NCBI GenBank assembly: GCA_911728435.2
Contig: OU452208.1
Coordinates: 9,672,001-9,736,000 of the forward strand
Direction: 5' to 3'
Source of the DNA: Apoderus coryli
Lineage: Eukaryota; Arthropoda; Insecta; Coleoptera; Attelabidae
Length of the DNA stretch: 64,000 bases
The notes beneath the pieces were generated by a model. It searched no databases and had not been told where the DNA came from. It saw only the letters and a list, made by a program, of their open reading frames with translations. This document shows, one piece after another, positions 25,098 through 38,155 of this stretch. Made by a program: the position numbers and the translations under genes. The stretch's first letter is position 1, and the number at the start of each line of letters is the position of its first letter.

Positions 25098-26107
25098 GAA
25101 ATGGTGTATACAGTGTAACAATTTTTGTAAATTAAAAAGTTCAAATACCTTGTATATATTTTGTATTTTATCAGTTTCCTATTCCTACAAGTTCACTAAG
25201 ATTTTTGTAACAACTTTGACTTATTGTAGACGTTTACTACTTCCCACTATCATGTTACAAATCTTCAATTTAGTGTATCCATGTGTTCTTGACGGCTGTA
25301 AAAACTAGACAATTTCTAAAATGTATGGGCATATTTTTACAACGTATGCTAAATTAAAAATTAACTGTGGTGTTTACTAAAAAAAAAAATATTTCCGAAA
25401 ATGTTCTCCCAATGAGCTACAGTCCCTAGTAGAACTCACAAAAAGCGTTTTTTGCATTTTCGTCGAATCTGTAAAATGAAAGTTGGCACGTTGGCTTTTT
25501 TTATGGGAAATTTTGCTAATTTATTGGGTTTATTCACACTAGTTGGAGTTAAAACGATTTAAAGCTAACCATTTTCGAGTAATTTGCAATTGAATGTTGA
25601 ATTGTTTTTCAAACTTTGGAAATTACTTATTCAAAATATCTTTGAAAGGATTTGAAGTGGGCCTTTATATCACATAAACATAATAGGTGAAGTTTGGCAG
25701 ATTGTAAATGTAAGTTTATTGTTATTGGTAAAAAGGGCAATTTACAAGTCGGTATGATTTTAACTTTGAATAAACTTCTTTAAAATAAACGCTATTTAAT
25801 TAGACAAAGTAATCAATTTATGTACTCGGGACAACGCAGGCCATTTTTAGCACATGTTGACACATATGAATGGTAATTTCGATCTAAAAATGTTCTTGTA
25901 GTGTTATTTTATGTATTGTTCTCGAATTATTACATTTGAGTACACGTCATTGGTTCTTAAAATCCGTGAAACAATATTAACTTGACATGTATTTTGGATG
26001 AGCAATTTCCAAAGCCGTCATTGACATATTGACCAATTTTTGTGAATTTTCCCAATGACCGTTCGTTAAGAACTGTCTCAAATAAAATCCAATTGTTCAT
26101 TAAACTC
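25098..26107. other. spacer between GH1 gene D and talin, no gene seen
   Basis: The first 100 bp is gene D 3' flank, shared with gene C (ACAGTGTAACAATTTTTGT and TATTTTATCAGTTTCCTATT). It includes an ATTAAA that may serve as the polyadenylation signal. The rest is AT-rich with no recognisable coding sequence, RNA or repeat. Confidence 0.5.
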
Positions 26108-28230
26108 TTTATTAATATTTTATTATAAATAATGCATTATTTGACTATCTCTAAGCAATATTTAGGCACAATATTTTTATTTAAATTAAGTAATATTAGT
26201 CTTTCTATACAAATTAATATAAGTAAATTAAAATTTTAAATATATCTACTATTAGGTATACTTATTTCATGCAATATTTATATATTTTATGTATAATAGG
26301 CACTTATGTTCAATAATTAGATTAAAACAAATAAAATATATACTATAAAAAAGTACATATACATTTAGTTATCTGCTTTGCTAGATGCAGAAGCAAGATT
26401 ATTCATTTATTTATACATTTTTATAAGCTTTTTGAACCCATGTCAATATAAAAACGCTTGAATAAAACGTAAATCTTTTAGTGTATATAAAATCATTTTG
26501 TCATTTATTTAGAGGCTATTTATTACACTGCCGAGTAAAGAATCATTCTCAATTAATTAAGAATTTACAATTTTCTCCCTAAACTAATTTATGACTTCTG
26601 AAAGTATTTTTATAACAAAATCCTATTGAATTCGATTATATTTGTTTGTTTTACACGGCTACAACTCAGGGACTGTCCTTACAGTTTTTCTCCAGATGTC
26701 AAAGTAAGTTAAAAACTGCATTTAATTATATTGCAAACACTAGATGCACCCATTTTTCCATGTTGGCTTGTTATTACAAAATTTACTTAACACAGACTGA
26801 CGTCTGATGCAAATATGTTATTTACCTGTCATTCATACAAACCCTAGTTGATATTTGAATATTAATTAATACGTTTAATTTATTTAGGAAAAGCAACATT
26901 TGTTATAAATAATTACTCATTTACTATGCAATTTGTTTGGTTTTGTTAAAAGTTAAGTTAAATGAATTGTATTTAATATATTCTTTTTTTCCTGTAATTG
27001 GGCTATGCCTGTTCAAAATAAATCTCTTATTATTTTGTTACCTTAGTTGTTAGTGAATTACTATTCGCAAACATCTTAAAATCTCTATTTGTTCTGCTGT
27101 AAAGGGTCCCGCACTGTTGGGCAGATAAATGCTATTATTATTAAAAGTTATTTTGCGGAAATAAGACTTATTTTAGTTGATTTTGAATTTAAAATACGCA
27201 AACCCTATGACTAATTTATCTGCAATGGAATAAGTAGAATGATATAAATTACACCAAAGGTGTACCTTAAACCCTTGCAAAATGAAGCTTTTAGTTTACA
27301 ATTTCTCAATTGATTGATCGTTCACTCGGCAGTGCATGTACGTAAATTTTGTAAGACATATTAGCACCATTTTATTCAGAACTTAAAGAAAAAATTAATA
27401 AGGCCACACGGTTAGTTTTGTAACAACCACTACAATATATAATAATATACCTAAAAATATATTAAATGAATGGCACACATTGTTTTATACATTTAATTAT
27501 ACACTTTACAGAGATAATACGATAGCTGTTGACTAATCCAAACACGTCACACGCATTAGTGTTCGTTTATCATCAAAATAATAATTTCTTGCTTAAAGAA
27601 AGTGTTTAATTAATCAGTATTTAAAAAAATGTTTTCCCAAATCAAAGAAGGTACTTTTGACCTAGCTTACTATTCTCCCATGACTGCGCCAACAGGTTAT
27701 TAAACAAGTTTTTATCGAACTTTATGTTACTCGAAACTTTAAATATTCTTTAATTGAAGCAGTGGTTTTTCTTTCTAGATATTTTGTTTTAAGTTTAATT
27801 ATCGGTGAAATACTCAAATTATGAGTCGCAATACTTTCGCGCCACAACACACATAGAAACTGAGATGCATAAGTTCGCATCTGGAGTTATGGACCAACTC
27901 TAAAGTACTATTGCCTGGAACTCATTGAGGACAGGTGGAACGAAATGGTATTATAATTATCTGGGATGGAATTGAAATCAGATTCGTATATATTTGTAAA
28001 TTATTATGCTCGAATAGGTCGAGGTTTTGCGTGTTTACCATTTCGTTAACTTTTATATTTATAAAACGAAGCATATTATAGAAGAATAAAGAAATAATGA
28101 CCCCTGAAAACACTCGTTTATAGCTGTAAACCAAATTCTGATATAACGACGACAATGTTTGATGTAATCTTCAATTTGTCATGTTTAATTATTAAAACAA
28201 CTATCGCAAATTACGCCCGCCATTTTAATG
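26108..28230 (-). other. probable 3' UTR of talin
   Basis: The region follows the talin stop codon at 28231-28233 on the minus strand and has no coding signal. Candidate AATAAA signals on the minus strand lie at 26108-26113 and 26119-26124. The true 3' end cannot be fixed without transcript data. A LINE-tail-like piece lies at 26985-27150, which argues that part of this stretch may not be UTR. Confidence 0.35.
26985..27150 (+). repeat. LINE 3'-end remnant
   Basis: Plus-strand sequence contains TGTAATTGGGCTATGCCTG with AATAAATCTC and a second block TGTTGGGCAGATAAATGC followed by ATTATTATT. These resemble the tails of the jockey-like elements at 19230 and 52960. No coding part is present. Confidence 0.4.
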
Positions 28231-29314
28231 CTATTCAAATCGAAACATTTTCATAGAATGTTCCTGCTTACTAGACTTAGTTATACTCATGGTTTTCTTT
28301 TCAATCACTTGTTGCGTCGTCGACTTTGTCGTTGTCTTTTGCTCAATTTTATCATCAGTGATTTTCATTGGCTCATTAATTACTTCGACATTTGACGAAA
28401 ACGTCGAATGGTATTGATTATCGCCATTTTTATGCGCATCGAATTCAGATTTCTTTGTAACTGGACTAAGCGGCTGTAACAATTTACAAGTAGCGTCACC
28501 TGGCAGTGAATGCGTTGTTGCATAGTATTTTTCACTAGCTGAAGAATAGGTGGTTTCCGGTTGAGATTGGATATGTTCATACTTATATGTATCTGTACGG
28601 TAGCCTGTAGGAGTTTTATACGTGTTTGTTGAATATTCGGAACTGGAATATCCATCAGATGTCTGTTTCTTGTTAAAATCATTTGTAAATGGTTTTGGTG
28701 ACGTAAAACTATGTTGTTGAGTTTGAACAGGTGACGTTAGTGTTCCATATGTATCAGAAGTTTGTGCAAATGGAGTGTAACTGCTCGGTATATTTGGACT
28801 GAAATTCTTTGTGTTCAAAGTGGCATAGTGACATGGGGTACTGCTACCAAGTGGTTGACTGTATGCTCCCACAGAGATGTTTGCGCCTAAGGTGCGAGTT
28901 GGTGTGCTAGTCCCATGTGATTGAATATAGGAGACGTTGTTAATTCTACCACTAATATTTGGTTGGGTATATGTTCCCAAAGGAGAGTGAGTTGAAGCGC
29001 TAGTGGCGTGTGGATGACTATATCCTCCCAAAGGCACGTTAGTTACAGTGTTGATAGTGTGTGGCTGACTATATGCCCCCAAAGGAGCATTATACGCGTG
29101 AGATGAGGCTGAGATGTGCGGAGAAGTGAAATTACTAGTAGTACCGTACACAGCATTATCTAAATCGTTGATTTGTTGACGTAAATTATCTTTTTTGTTA
29201 CGTTCTAACGAACTAATTTTATCAGGACTCTCTAGATGACTGTAGCTGGTTTGGTAATATTTATTCGTCGCAGTTGGAGTTGAAAAATTTTGCGTTGATG
29301 AGTCATAACCAAAT
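28231..29314 (-). CDS. rhea: talin exon 29: C-terminal extension
   Basis: The exon runs from 29314 (AG acceptor at 29315-29316) to the stop at 28231-28233. Its first base completes an Arg codon with the AG left by exon 28, giving DSSR-FGYDSS. It encodes about 360 residues rich in Ser, Thr, Tyr, Gln, Asn and Pro. A predicted short helix (SSLERNKKDNLRQQI) precedes four imperfect repeats with a PLGxYxxP core and a basic tail ending MKMFRFE. Vertebrate talins end soon after the dimerisation helix; insect talins carry an extra tail here. No enzymatic domain is visible, and the region looks disordered. Confidence 0.9.
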
Positions 29315-29476
29315 CTAAAATTAATAAATCATATTGTATAAACTTACAAAAATACATTAATTTTAATGCATTTCTTCTTGTCCATGGGTTAATTTGGATT
29401 TGAGATAGAGTATATTAAAATTTAAATATTTTCGTTAGAAAGATTTCAAAATTTAATTTTACAATTGTTAATGTAA

Positions 29477-29507
<31 letters not shown>

Positions 29508-30053
29508 CAAACAAAGATATTCAACTAAGTTGACAGAGTATAGTATATCACCGATATACAAAGAAAAATGAAATAAACTAACTTGTACGAATCAAAAAAA
29601 TCCCGTGACACAAGCTGGATTTGAACCAACATCTCCCAATTGCCGGTCAGGTGTTTTAACCAATTAAACTATCGTGGCACATGAATGAAACTTCTTTAAT
29701 TCGTACATGCCTTGCTTCCTATGTGCTGTGCTACGCCTCGACCTTTTAATTCAAAGGCAACATAGACTACACACTGCCATAATGCAATGTTATTTCTCTT
29801 TTGCTCATCGCAAATAAATATAAATATAAATAAACAAACAAAGATATTCAACTAAGTTGACAGAGTATAGTATATCACCGATATACAAAGAAAAATGAAA
29901 TAAACTAACTTGTACGAATCAAAAAAATCCCGTGACACAAGCTGGATTTGAACCAACATCTCCCAATTGCCGGTAAGGTGTTTTAACCAATTAAACTATC
30001 GTGGCACATGAATGAAACTTCTTTAATTCGTACATGCCTTGCTTCCTATGTGC

Positions 30054-30084
<31 letters not shown>

Positions 30085-33000
30085 TTTATTTTATAATATT
30101 TCGGCTAAATATATTTAAACTATTGTGTGTAAGGTTTTGGGGTGTCAGCCTATATATGTTAAAACTCTTTTTACTTTCCAAGCTTTCGGAACACTTTAAT
30201 TCCTTCTTCAGGGCTAAAAAATACAACGACAATATGAAACTACACTTGTAAGAAAAATCAATTTAACAATTAAATGAATATAAATATTGCTTTACCTTTT
30301 TTCTAAGTAAGTGAGTTATAGTACAATGCTTTTAGATTTTTTAGACATCACATAATTTAACAATAACGGTAGAGAACGATCTATTGACATACACCTATGT
30401 AAACAATATTCTCATAAAATCATTACAGATATAATTGTTGTTTGTTACATTTTTGAGTTTGTTTTAAACGAGACCGGTGTTTGAAACATCCAAATTTTCA
30501 CTAAATATATGCTTAAATAGTTGGTATTTATTATCTATTTTGTTAATTGATAAAGCCAGAATATACGAAATCGATGGATTTTTAATTTTTTTTTTTTTTC
30601 CCTTTTCTTGATAGTTTTATATCGTATAGACCAAGATCTAAGAGCAAGTAAGTGTTTTATCATTATGGAACCACGATATATTACCAGACTGCCACTATCT
30701 GACAAAAACCATAGTCCACACGAAAAAAAGGAATGTGATATGTGTTTAACAGTGTTAGGGAAATACCTCACAAAATACATCAAAAAAATGGGAGTTGGGC
30801 CTACAGCTGTCACTACTGCAAACTTCAAATCCCATGATCTCTTTTCAGGTCATCAAATTCTCCCGAAGAACATACCAACCTAAGACTGTCACTCCCAGGT
30901 CTAGCCAGATCATACACGAGACACAATAACCCGTATTTTTAATTGTGTAGGTACCTACTAATTTTCATTGAGTATTAGTATAATTGTAATGGTAAATCCT
31001 GTATTGATGGTTATGGAGTTCAGCGGCTGTCACTACCGCTGACCCCCATTTCCATGATATTGAAGATATCATCGATGTTTTTCTGAAAATAGTATTGCTC
31101 ACACTAAAAGAGTCACACAATTAGCCGAATCATTAGTTTTCTATTCTGATAGATTTGAGTCTATTGTTGAGTCACTAACATTATCAGTAAACCCCGGATC
31201 AAGGATATTGGAATATATTATGTTAAGATCGTCGATGTCTTTTCTTTTATTGAGGATGTTCTTATTTGTGTTTGTTTCAACCATTTCCAAAAACAATCGC
31301 TTTCTTTGGTTTGCTTCTCTACATATCACTTTCGACTCATCGTAATTTGGTTGATGGCCAGTATCTAGATAATGTTCGGCTAAAGAGCACGATCTTTTAT
31401 GTAAGCGACAGTCGCTTTTGTGCGATGTTATTCGATCTTTAAGGACTCTGGAAGTCTGACCAATATACATAAGATTGCAAGACGAACAAGGAATGCTATA
31501 AACCACTTCGGATGTTTTTTGTGGCGAATCTTTGTCTTTTGTTCTTGAAAAGAGGTTACCAACGTTTTTTGAGAACTTTTGTGCAAATTTGAAAGGTTCA
31601 TTTTTAAATACTTTAATTATTTTCTGTGTAACACCTTTGATGGCTGGCAATCCAAAATACATTTTATGGTTATCCTCCGGGGAGTTTACCGGGGATGTTG
31701 AGGGTTGGGTGTTTTGTCTATTTGTGGGTAGAGGATTGTGATATGTTGTGTTAAATATTAATTTTTTTAAAAGATTTTTTGGATATGAATTTTGACGAAG
31801 GATCTCTACAAGTGCTTGTTTGTTTTTGTGTTGGAGAGAAATGTGACATATCTTTTCTACTCTATTCTTTAGACCAAGTACTAAATTAATTTTCATTTTT
31901 TCTGTGTGGTTGGAGTTATAGTTTAAGTATCGACCAGAATTAGTTGGTTTGATATACCAATCTAATATGATTTTATTATCATCTGTTCTTATGAGTTTCG
32001 TATCTAGAAAAGGTACAGATCTGTCACTTTCCTCCTCCATAGTAAATTTAATGTTGTGATTGTAGTTATTAAAGATATTTAACACCTCATCTTTTTTGTT
32101 GTGTGGAATGGAGCAGATTAGGTCGTCGACATATTTTTTTAAAAAGGGAAGTTTAAAAGGCAATTTTGGTATACATTCTTCCAGAAGATCGTCCATGACA
32201 ATTTGAGCCGCGATGGGTGATATTGTTGCTCCCATTGGGGTTCCTAATATTTGTTTATAATATTTGTTGTTATATGTGAAATATGTGTTGTTGAATATAA
32301 ATTGTATTAAATCTATGAATCGATCTTTTGGAATGTTCGTTATTTTTGAAATGTCATTCCACCTTTTGTTGACACTGTGAACTACTAGTTCAACGGGAAT
32401 ATTAGTGTAAAGGGATACCACATCTAAGCTTATTAAAACATAATCCATAGGTAGTTGTTTGTTGTTTATAAATTTAGAAAACTCAAAAGTTTATAAATTT
32501 AGAAAACTCAAAAGTTTTGAGTTTTCTAAATTTATAAACAACAAACAACTACCTATGGATTATGTTTTAATAAGCTTAGATGTGGTATCCCTTTACACTA
32601 ATATTCCCGTTGAACTAGTAGTTCACAGTGTCAACAAAAGGTGGAATGACATTTCAAAAATAACGAACATTCCAAAAGATCGATTCATAGATTTAATACA
32701 ATTTATATTCAACAACACATATTTCACATATAACAACAAATATTATAAACAAATATTAGGAACCCCAATGGGAGCAACAATATCACCCATCGCGGCTCAA
32801 ATTGTCATGGACGATCTTCTGGAAGAATGTATACCAAAATTGCCTTTTAAACTTCCCTTTTTAAAAAAATATGTCGACGACCTAATCTGCTCCATTCCAC
32901 ACAACAAAAAAGATGAGGTGTTAAATATCTTTAATAACTACAATCACAACATTAAATTTACTATGGAGGAGGAAAGTGACAGATCTGTACCTTTTCTAGA

Positions 33001-34880
33001 TACGAAACTCATAAGAACAGATGATAATAAAATCATATTAGATTGGTATATCAAACCAACTAATTCTGGTCGATACTTAAACTATAACTCCAACCACACA
33101 GAAAAAATGAAAATTAATTTAGTACTTGGTCTAAAGAATAGAGTAGAAAAGATATGTCACATTTCTCTCCAACACAAAAACAAACAAGCACTTGTAGAGA
33201 TCCTTCGTCAAAATTCATATCCAAAAAATCTTTTAAAAAAATTAATATTTAACACAATATATCACAATCCTCTACCCACAAATAGACAAAACACCCAACC
33301 CTCAACATCCCCGGTAAACTCCCCGGAGGATAACCATAAAATGTATTTTGGATTGCCAGCCATCAAAGGTGTTACACAGAAAATAATTAAAGTATTTAAA
33401 AATGAACCTTTCAAATTTGCACAAAAGTTCTCAAAAAACGTGGGTAACCTCTTTTCAAGAACAAAAGACAAAGATTCGCCACAAAAAACATCCGAAGTGG
33501 TTTATAGCATTCCTTGTTCGTCTTGCAATCTTATGTATATTGGTCAGACTTCCAGAGTCCTTAAAGATCGAATAACATCGCACAAAAGCGACTGTCGCTT
33601 ACATAAAAGATCGTGCTCTTTAGCCGAACATTATCTAGATACTGACCATCAACCAAATTACGAGGAGTCGAAAGTGATATGTAGAGAAGCAAACCAAAGA
33701 AAGCGATTGTTTTTGGAAATGGTTGAAACAAACACAAATAAGAACATCCTCAATAAAAGAAAAGACATCGACGATCTTAACATAATATATTCCAATATCC
33801 TTGATCCGGGGTTTACTGATAATGTTAGTGACTCAACAATAGACTCAAATCTATCAGAATAGAAAACTAATGATTCGGCTAATTGTGTGACTCTTTTAGT
33901 GTGAGCAATACTATTTTCAGAAAAACATCGATGATATCTTCAATATCATGGAAATGGGGGTCAGCGGTAGTGACAGCCGCTGAACTCCATAACCATCAAT
34001 ACAGGATTTACCATTACAATTATACTAATACTCAATGAAAATTAGTAGGTACCTACACAATTAAAAATACGGGTTATTGTGTCTCGTGTATGATCTGGCT
34101 AGACCTGGGAGTGACAGTCTTAGGTTGGTATGTTCTTCGGGAGAATTTGATGACCTGAAAAGAGATCATGGGATTTGAAGTTTGCAGTAGTGACAGCTGT
34201 AGGCCCAACTCCCATTTTTTTGATGTATTTTGTGAGGTATTTCCCTAACACTGTTAAACACATATCACATTCCTTTTTTTCGTGTGGACTATGGTTTTTG
34301 TCAGATAGTGGCAGTCTGGTAATATATCGTGGTTCCATAATGATAAAACACTTACTTGCTCTTAGATCTTGGTCTATACGATATAAAACTATCAAGAAAA
34401 GGGAAAAAAAAAAAAAAAATTAAAAATCCATCGATTTCGTATATTCTGGCTTTATCAATTAACAAAATAGATAATAAATACCAACTATTTAAGCATATAT
34501 TTAGTGAAAATTTGGATGTTTCAAACACCGGTCTCGTTTAAAACAAACTCAAAAATGTAACAAACAACAATTATATCTGTAATGATTTTATGAGAATATT
34601 GTTTACATAGGTGTATGTCAATAGATCGTTCTCTACCGTTATTGTTAAATTATGTGATGTCTAAAAAATCTAAAAGCATTGTACTATAACTCACTTACTT
34701 AGAAAAAAGGTAAAGCAATATTTATATTCATTTAATTGTTAAATTGATTTTTCTTACAAGTGTAGTTTCATATTGTCGTTGTATTTTTTAGCCCTGAAGA
34801 AGGAATTAAAGTGTTCCGAAAGCTTGGAAAGTAAAAAGAGTTTTAACATATATAGGCTGACACCCCAAAACCTTACACAC

Positions 34881-34919
<39 letters not shown>

Positions 34920-37900
34920 AGTAATCCATTATGAAGAGATGCAGGATTTATTTATAAATCACACGACGACGTCTGCTCCACAAAATTCTTTATATATACA
35001 TGTATGTTTAAGTCTTAGGTCGGGGAAAATTGCCAGACATGTTTCGGAACTAGCTATGTCATCTTCCATCACAGGCATGACCCCTACACACATGAGTTTA
35101 TATGTAATGCCACTGAGGATGGAATAACTAATTCCAAAGCATGTCTGGCGATTTTTCTCCCACCTAAGACTTAAACATACATGTATATAAAGAATTTTGT
35201 GGAGCAGATGTCGGCGTCGTTTGATTTACAAATAAAAATATAAATTAAACATTATGACGTAAGTGTGTTATTAATATTTACAGAAATTTGTTAGAGCGTT
35301 AAATTAACAGTTACAAATGCATTTGTATTAAAAAATAAAATAGACGTGCTTACTTACCACTAAAATATAACCTTGATTCTGTGTACGCATGCAAAAAGAA
35401 GACAAAGTTAGTAGAATAAGTAAATAAAAAAGGAAAAAAAAAATAACAACTAAAACAAGACTAAGAAATAACACAAAACACTCAATTAATTCATTAATGA
35501 TTTCAATAAATGTATACATTTATGTAACTGTTATTAAATGAAGTAATAATATGCTTTGAAAGTATTCTCCACCACTGAAAGAAAGAAACAAATAACGAAA
35601 AACAAAGTAAACAAACAGTTACTAGAACTTACAAATTAAGAACATTTTATTTATTTATTCACGGAAAAAGTCCATTATTACGACACGAAAATAAAAAATA
35701 AGCATGACAACCACTTAGATATCTAACTAAACTACTACGGAAGCCCAAACCAATGCTCAATACTGATCGCAAAGCAGTTGTGAAAAGCCGCCTCCTGGAG
35801 AGGTCCACACCAAGTACCCCAGGAATTCTTTAGTCCGAGAGAAAAAGTCTAGTTCTAGGCTTGCACACTGATTGGCCAAACGACATGCCCTAGGATCAAA
35901 GCTACCCTGGCATAATTTTCCGGTTATATGTCTCATGAAATACATGAGTCCCCTAACAGCTCTGGAAGGAACATGAAGCTCAATCTGTGAGAGGAAGATA
36001 GATGAATGAATTATGTCATTAATGATTTTATAAAAGATGGTAAGGTTTTTCACGATACCAAGCGACGCCTGACCAAGCCCAGCATTGGCAAGGAACGCGA
36101 ACTGAAGCTCAAGGTAGCAGTTAGTGACACCTCGAATCGACCTATTGACCTGACTTAAGATCACCAGCAAACAGCTTGAATGCACTATATAGAAAGCATT
36201 GTCGTTAATAAATATGTTGCAAAATAATGGGCCCAAGTGGGATCATTGGGGAACACAGGAAGTGACCTTCACCGACCTAGAATGAAACTCATTAAGTGGA
36301 ACAACCTGAGTCTTACTTGACAGGTAGCCCCCCCATCAGGCAGGCAAGGAATCTGCCACCCCGGCACCCTCAAGTTTATGAACGAGAAGCCCGTGATTGA
36401 TGCGATCAAAATCCTTGGAGAAGTCGGTATATAATGTATGAACTTGATCACCGCTCTCCAACGCCCGAGACAAGAAGTCCTTGAACTCGAGAAGATTGAG
36501 CTCTGTGGATTTACCGGATTGAAAACCAAATTGCTCGTCTATAATAAGAAGAAGGACCGAAGACCGCCGTCAGGTGCCTGGTGACAAGATTTTCAAAGAG
36601 TTTCGTATTGGTACGAAGAATGCACACTGGTCTGTAATCAGAGACATTGTTTTTCCTACCGGACTTGAAGATTGGAGTAAAGAAACTTGTCTTCCACAGC
36701 AGAGGGAAGCAACCCGAGCCGAGCGAAGTTAAAAATAATCTATAGGGGCTCGGCAGGTACTACATGAAATTAGACAATAAAGTCTATTGACTTAAAATTA
36801 CTATTTTCTGCTGTTTATGTCAAAATTTACAGATGCAGGCTAGTGGCAAAAATTTAACTTTTAGATACTTGTGTAAAAATAGGTTTCTGGCGACCAATAT
36901 ACTGGTGTTACTTTGTGGGTTTATAAATAGTTCTATTTCTTAATAGTTTCAATTTATTGCTATACTTTGAAACAAGGCAGCATACATTAATGGAATTTTG
37001 CATTTCTAGGATGTTTATAGGACGTTCTTTTAGCTGGTGAACTCCAAAACATGATAAAATTTATACGCATATCTAAAAACACAAAAACTTACTTCACTCT
37101 AATGTGAATGTCTATAGTAAAAGACTGTTATCTACTTGAAATCACAATTTATAAGCAAAGACTACTTCACACCTATCACATCTACCACTATGACGCTAAC
37201 GACGAGGGATTATTTTTTTACTTGAAACTTGAACTATTAGTTATTCAGCCAACGTATGCTATATTATGTATATTGCCAAAGATGGTATGAACATTAATTC
37301 TTAATACTTTAAAGAGCTACTGATTTAACAAAAAGTTCGTATCTTTGGAGCTACATCTAAATGTTCATCACTTTTATTTCAATTTCCTTCTGTAGCAACC
37401 AACATTATATTTTGAATATTTTTAGCGTGCTTAATTCTACAAATAATTTTTAATTTTTCATTATATATTCTTTGAAAAACTAGTAACTACCTAGACCAAA
37501 CTATACGTAATCCCTCATCGTTAACAAAAGTTAGTACAATACGATAACACTAAAACAAATAATAATGGTATCTTACCTTGAAGAATCAGGTTCCTGTGCT
37601 GAACTAATATAACCATCCGTGTCGTCACCGGAGGTATCATAGCCTTTCAATTTGTATTTCGCCTGGCGTATAGTGTATAATTTACTTCTCGCCTCTTCTA
37701 ACTCCCTCTCTATGCGACATACTTCAGTTCTAGCATTGATCTCTTGCGCGATACCGCCAACCATTTTTCTATTAAGCACCAGATATCTACAAAAAATAAA
37801 TCCAAAGATAAGTCAATAGTGAGATGATTCTCACATAAATAACTGCTCAGAAAACGTACACAGCAGCAAACAGCAGCCATTCCTAGGGCTAAGTAAAGAT

Positions 37901-38116
37901 ATAGGTAACGACCCGAAACGGCGGCTTTAGAATGTTCAATAAATACCCTTAAGATTCTGTAAATAGTCATTACAAAGAATATTAGACTGGAGTGTTTCTC
38001 CCATTAAGAGTTAAACCTGTGGCAACGATTGTAACAAAAAAAAAATAACTTGCCCCGAATTTGATGTCAAGCTCTGAATGTGGTATATTTTAGTGTCGCA
38101 ATTATAATGAATCCAG

Positions 38117-38155
<39 letters not shown>

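Larger units (their letters stand above)
30117..34888. mobile_element. head-to-head pair of Penelope-like elements (4.77-kb palindrome)
   Basis: Two 5'-truncated Penelope-like elements meet head to head near 32465-32514, where a 25-bp unit is directly repeated. Each arm of about 2.35 kb carries a coding frame for reverse transcriptase plus GIY-YIG endonuclease, then about 900 bp of non-coding sequence with a hammerhead motif and, in the left arm, AAACTATTGTGTGTAAGG as the outer end. The arms differ at several positions (Thr/Ile in NT(T/I)YHN, Gly/Asp in LDT(G/D)HQ, Asp/Glu in PNY(D/E)ESK), so they are not mere mirror copies of one read. Flanks are TA microsatellites. It lies in the last talin intron. 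Confidence 0.85.

Noticed and set aside
31532..31741. A 69-codon frame (and its mirror at 33262-33471) as a small gene.
   Set aside because: It is a shadow on the antisense strand of the Penelope coding frame.
30117..34888. The palindrome could be a long-read foldback artefact.
   Set aside because: Arms differ at several coding positions, the centre holds an extra 25-bp unit, and the outer flanks differ. The artefact cannot be fully excluded without reads.
35757..36236. A 159-codon minus-strand frame as a host protein.
   Set aside because: Its start (GPLFCNIFIND) is the reverse transcriptase block of a LINE, and the upstream frame continues the same domain.
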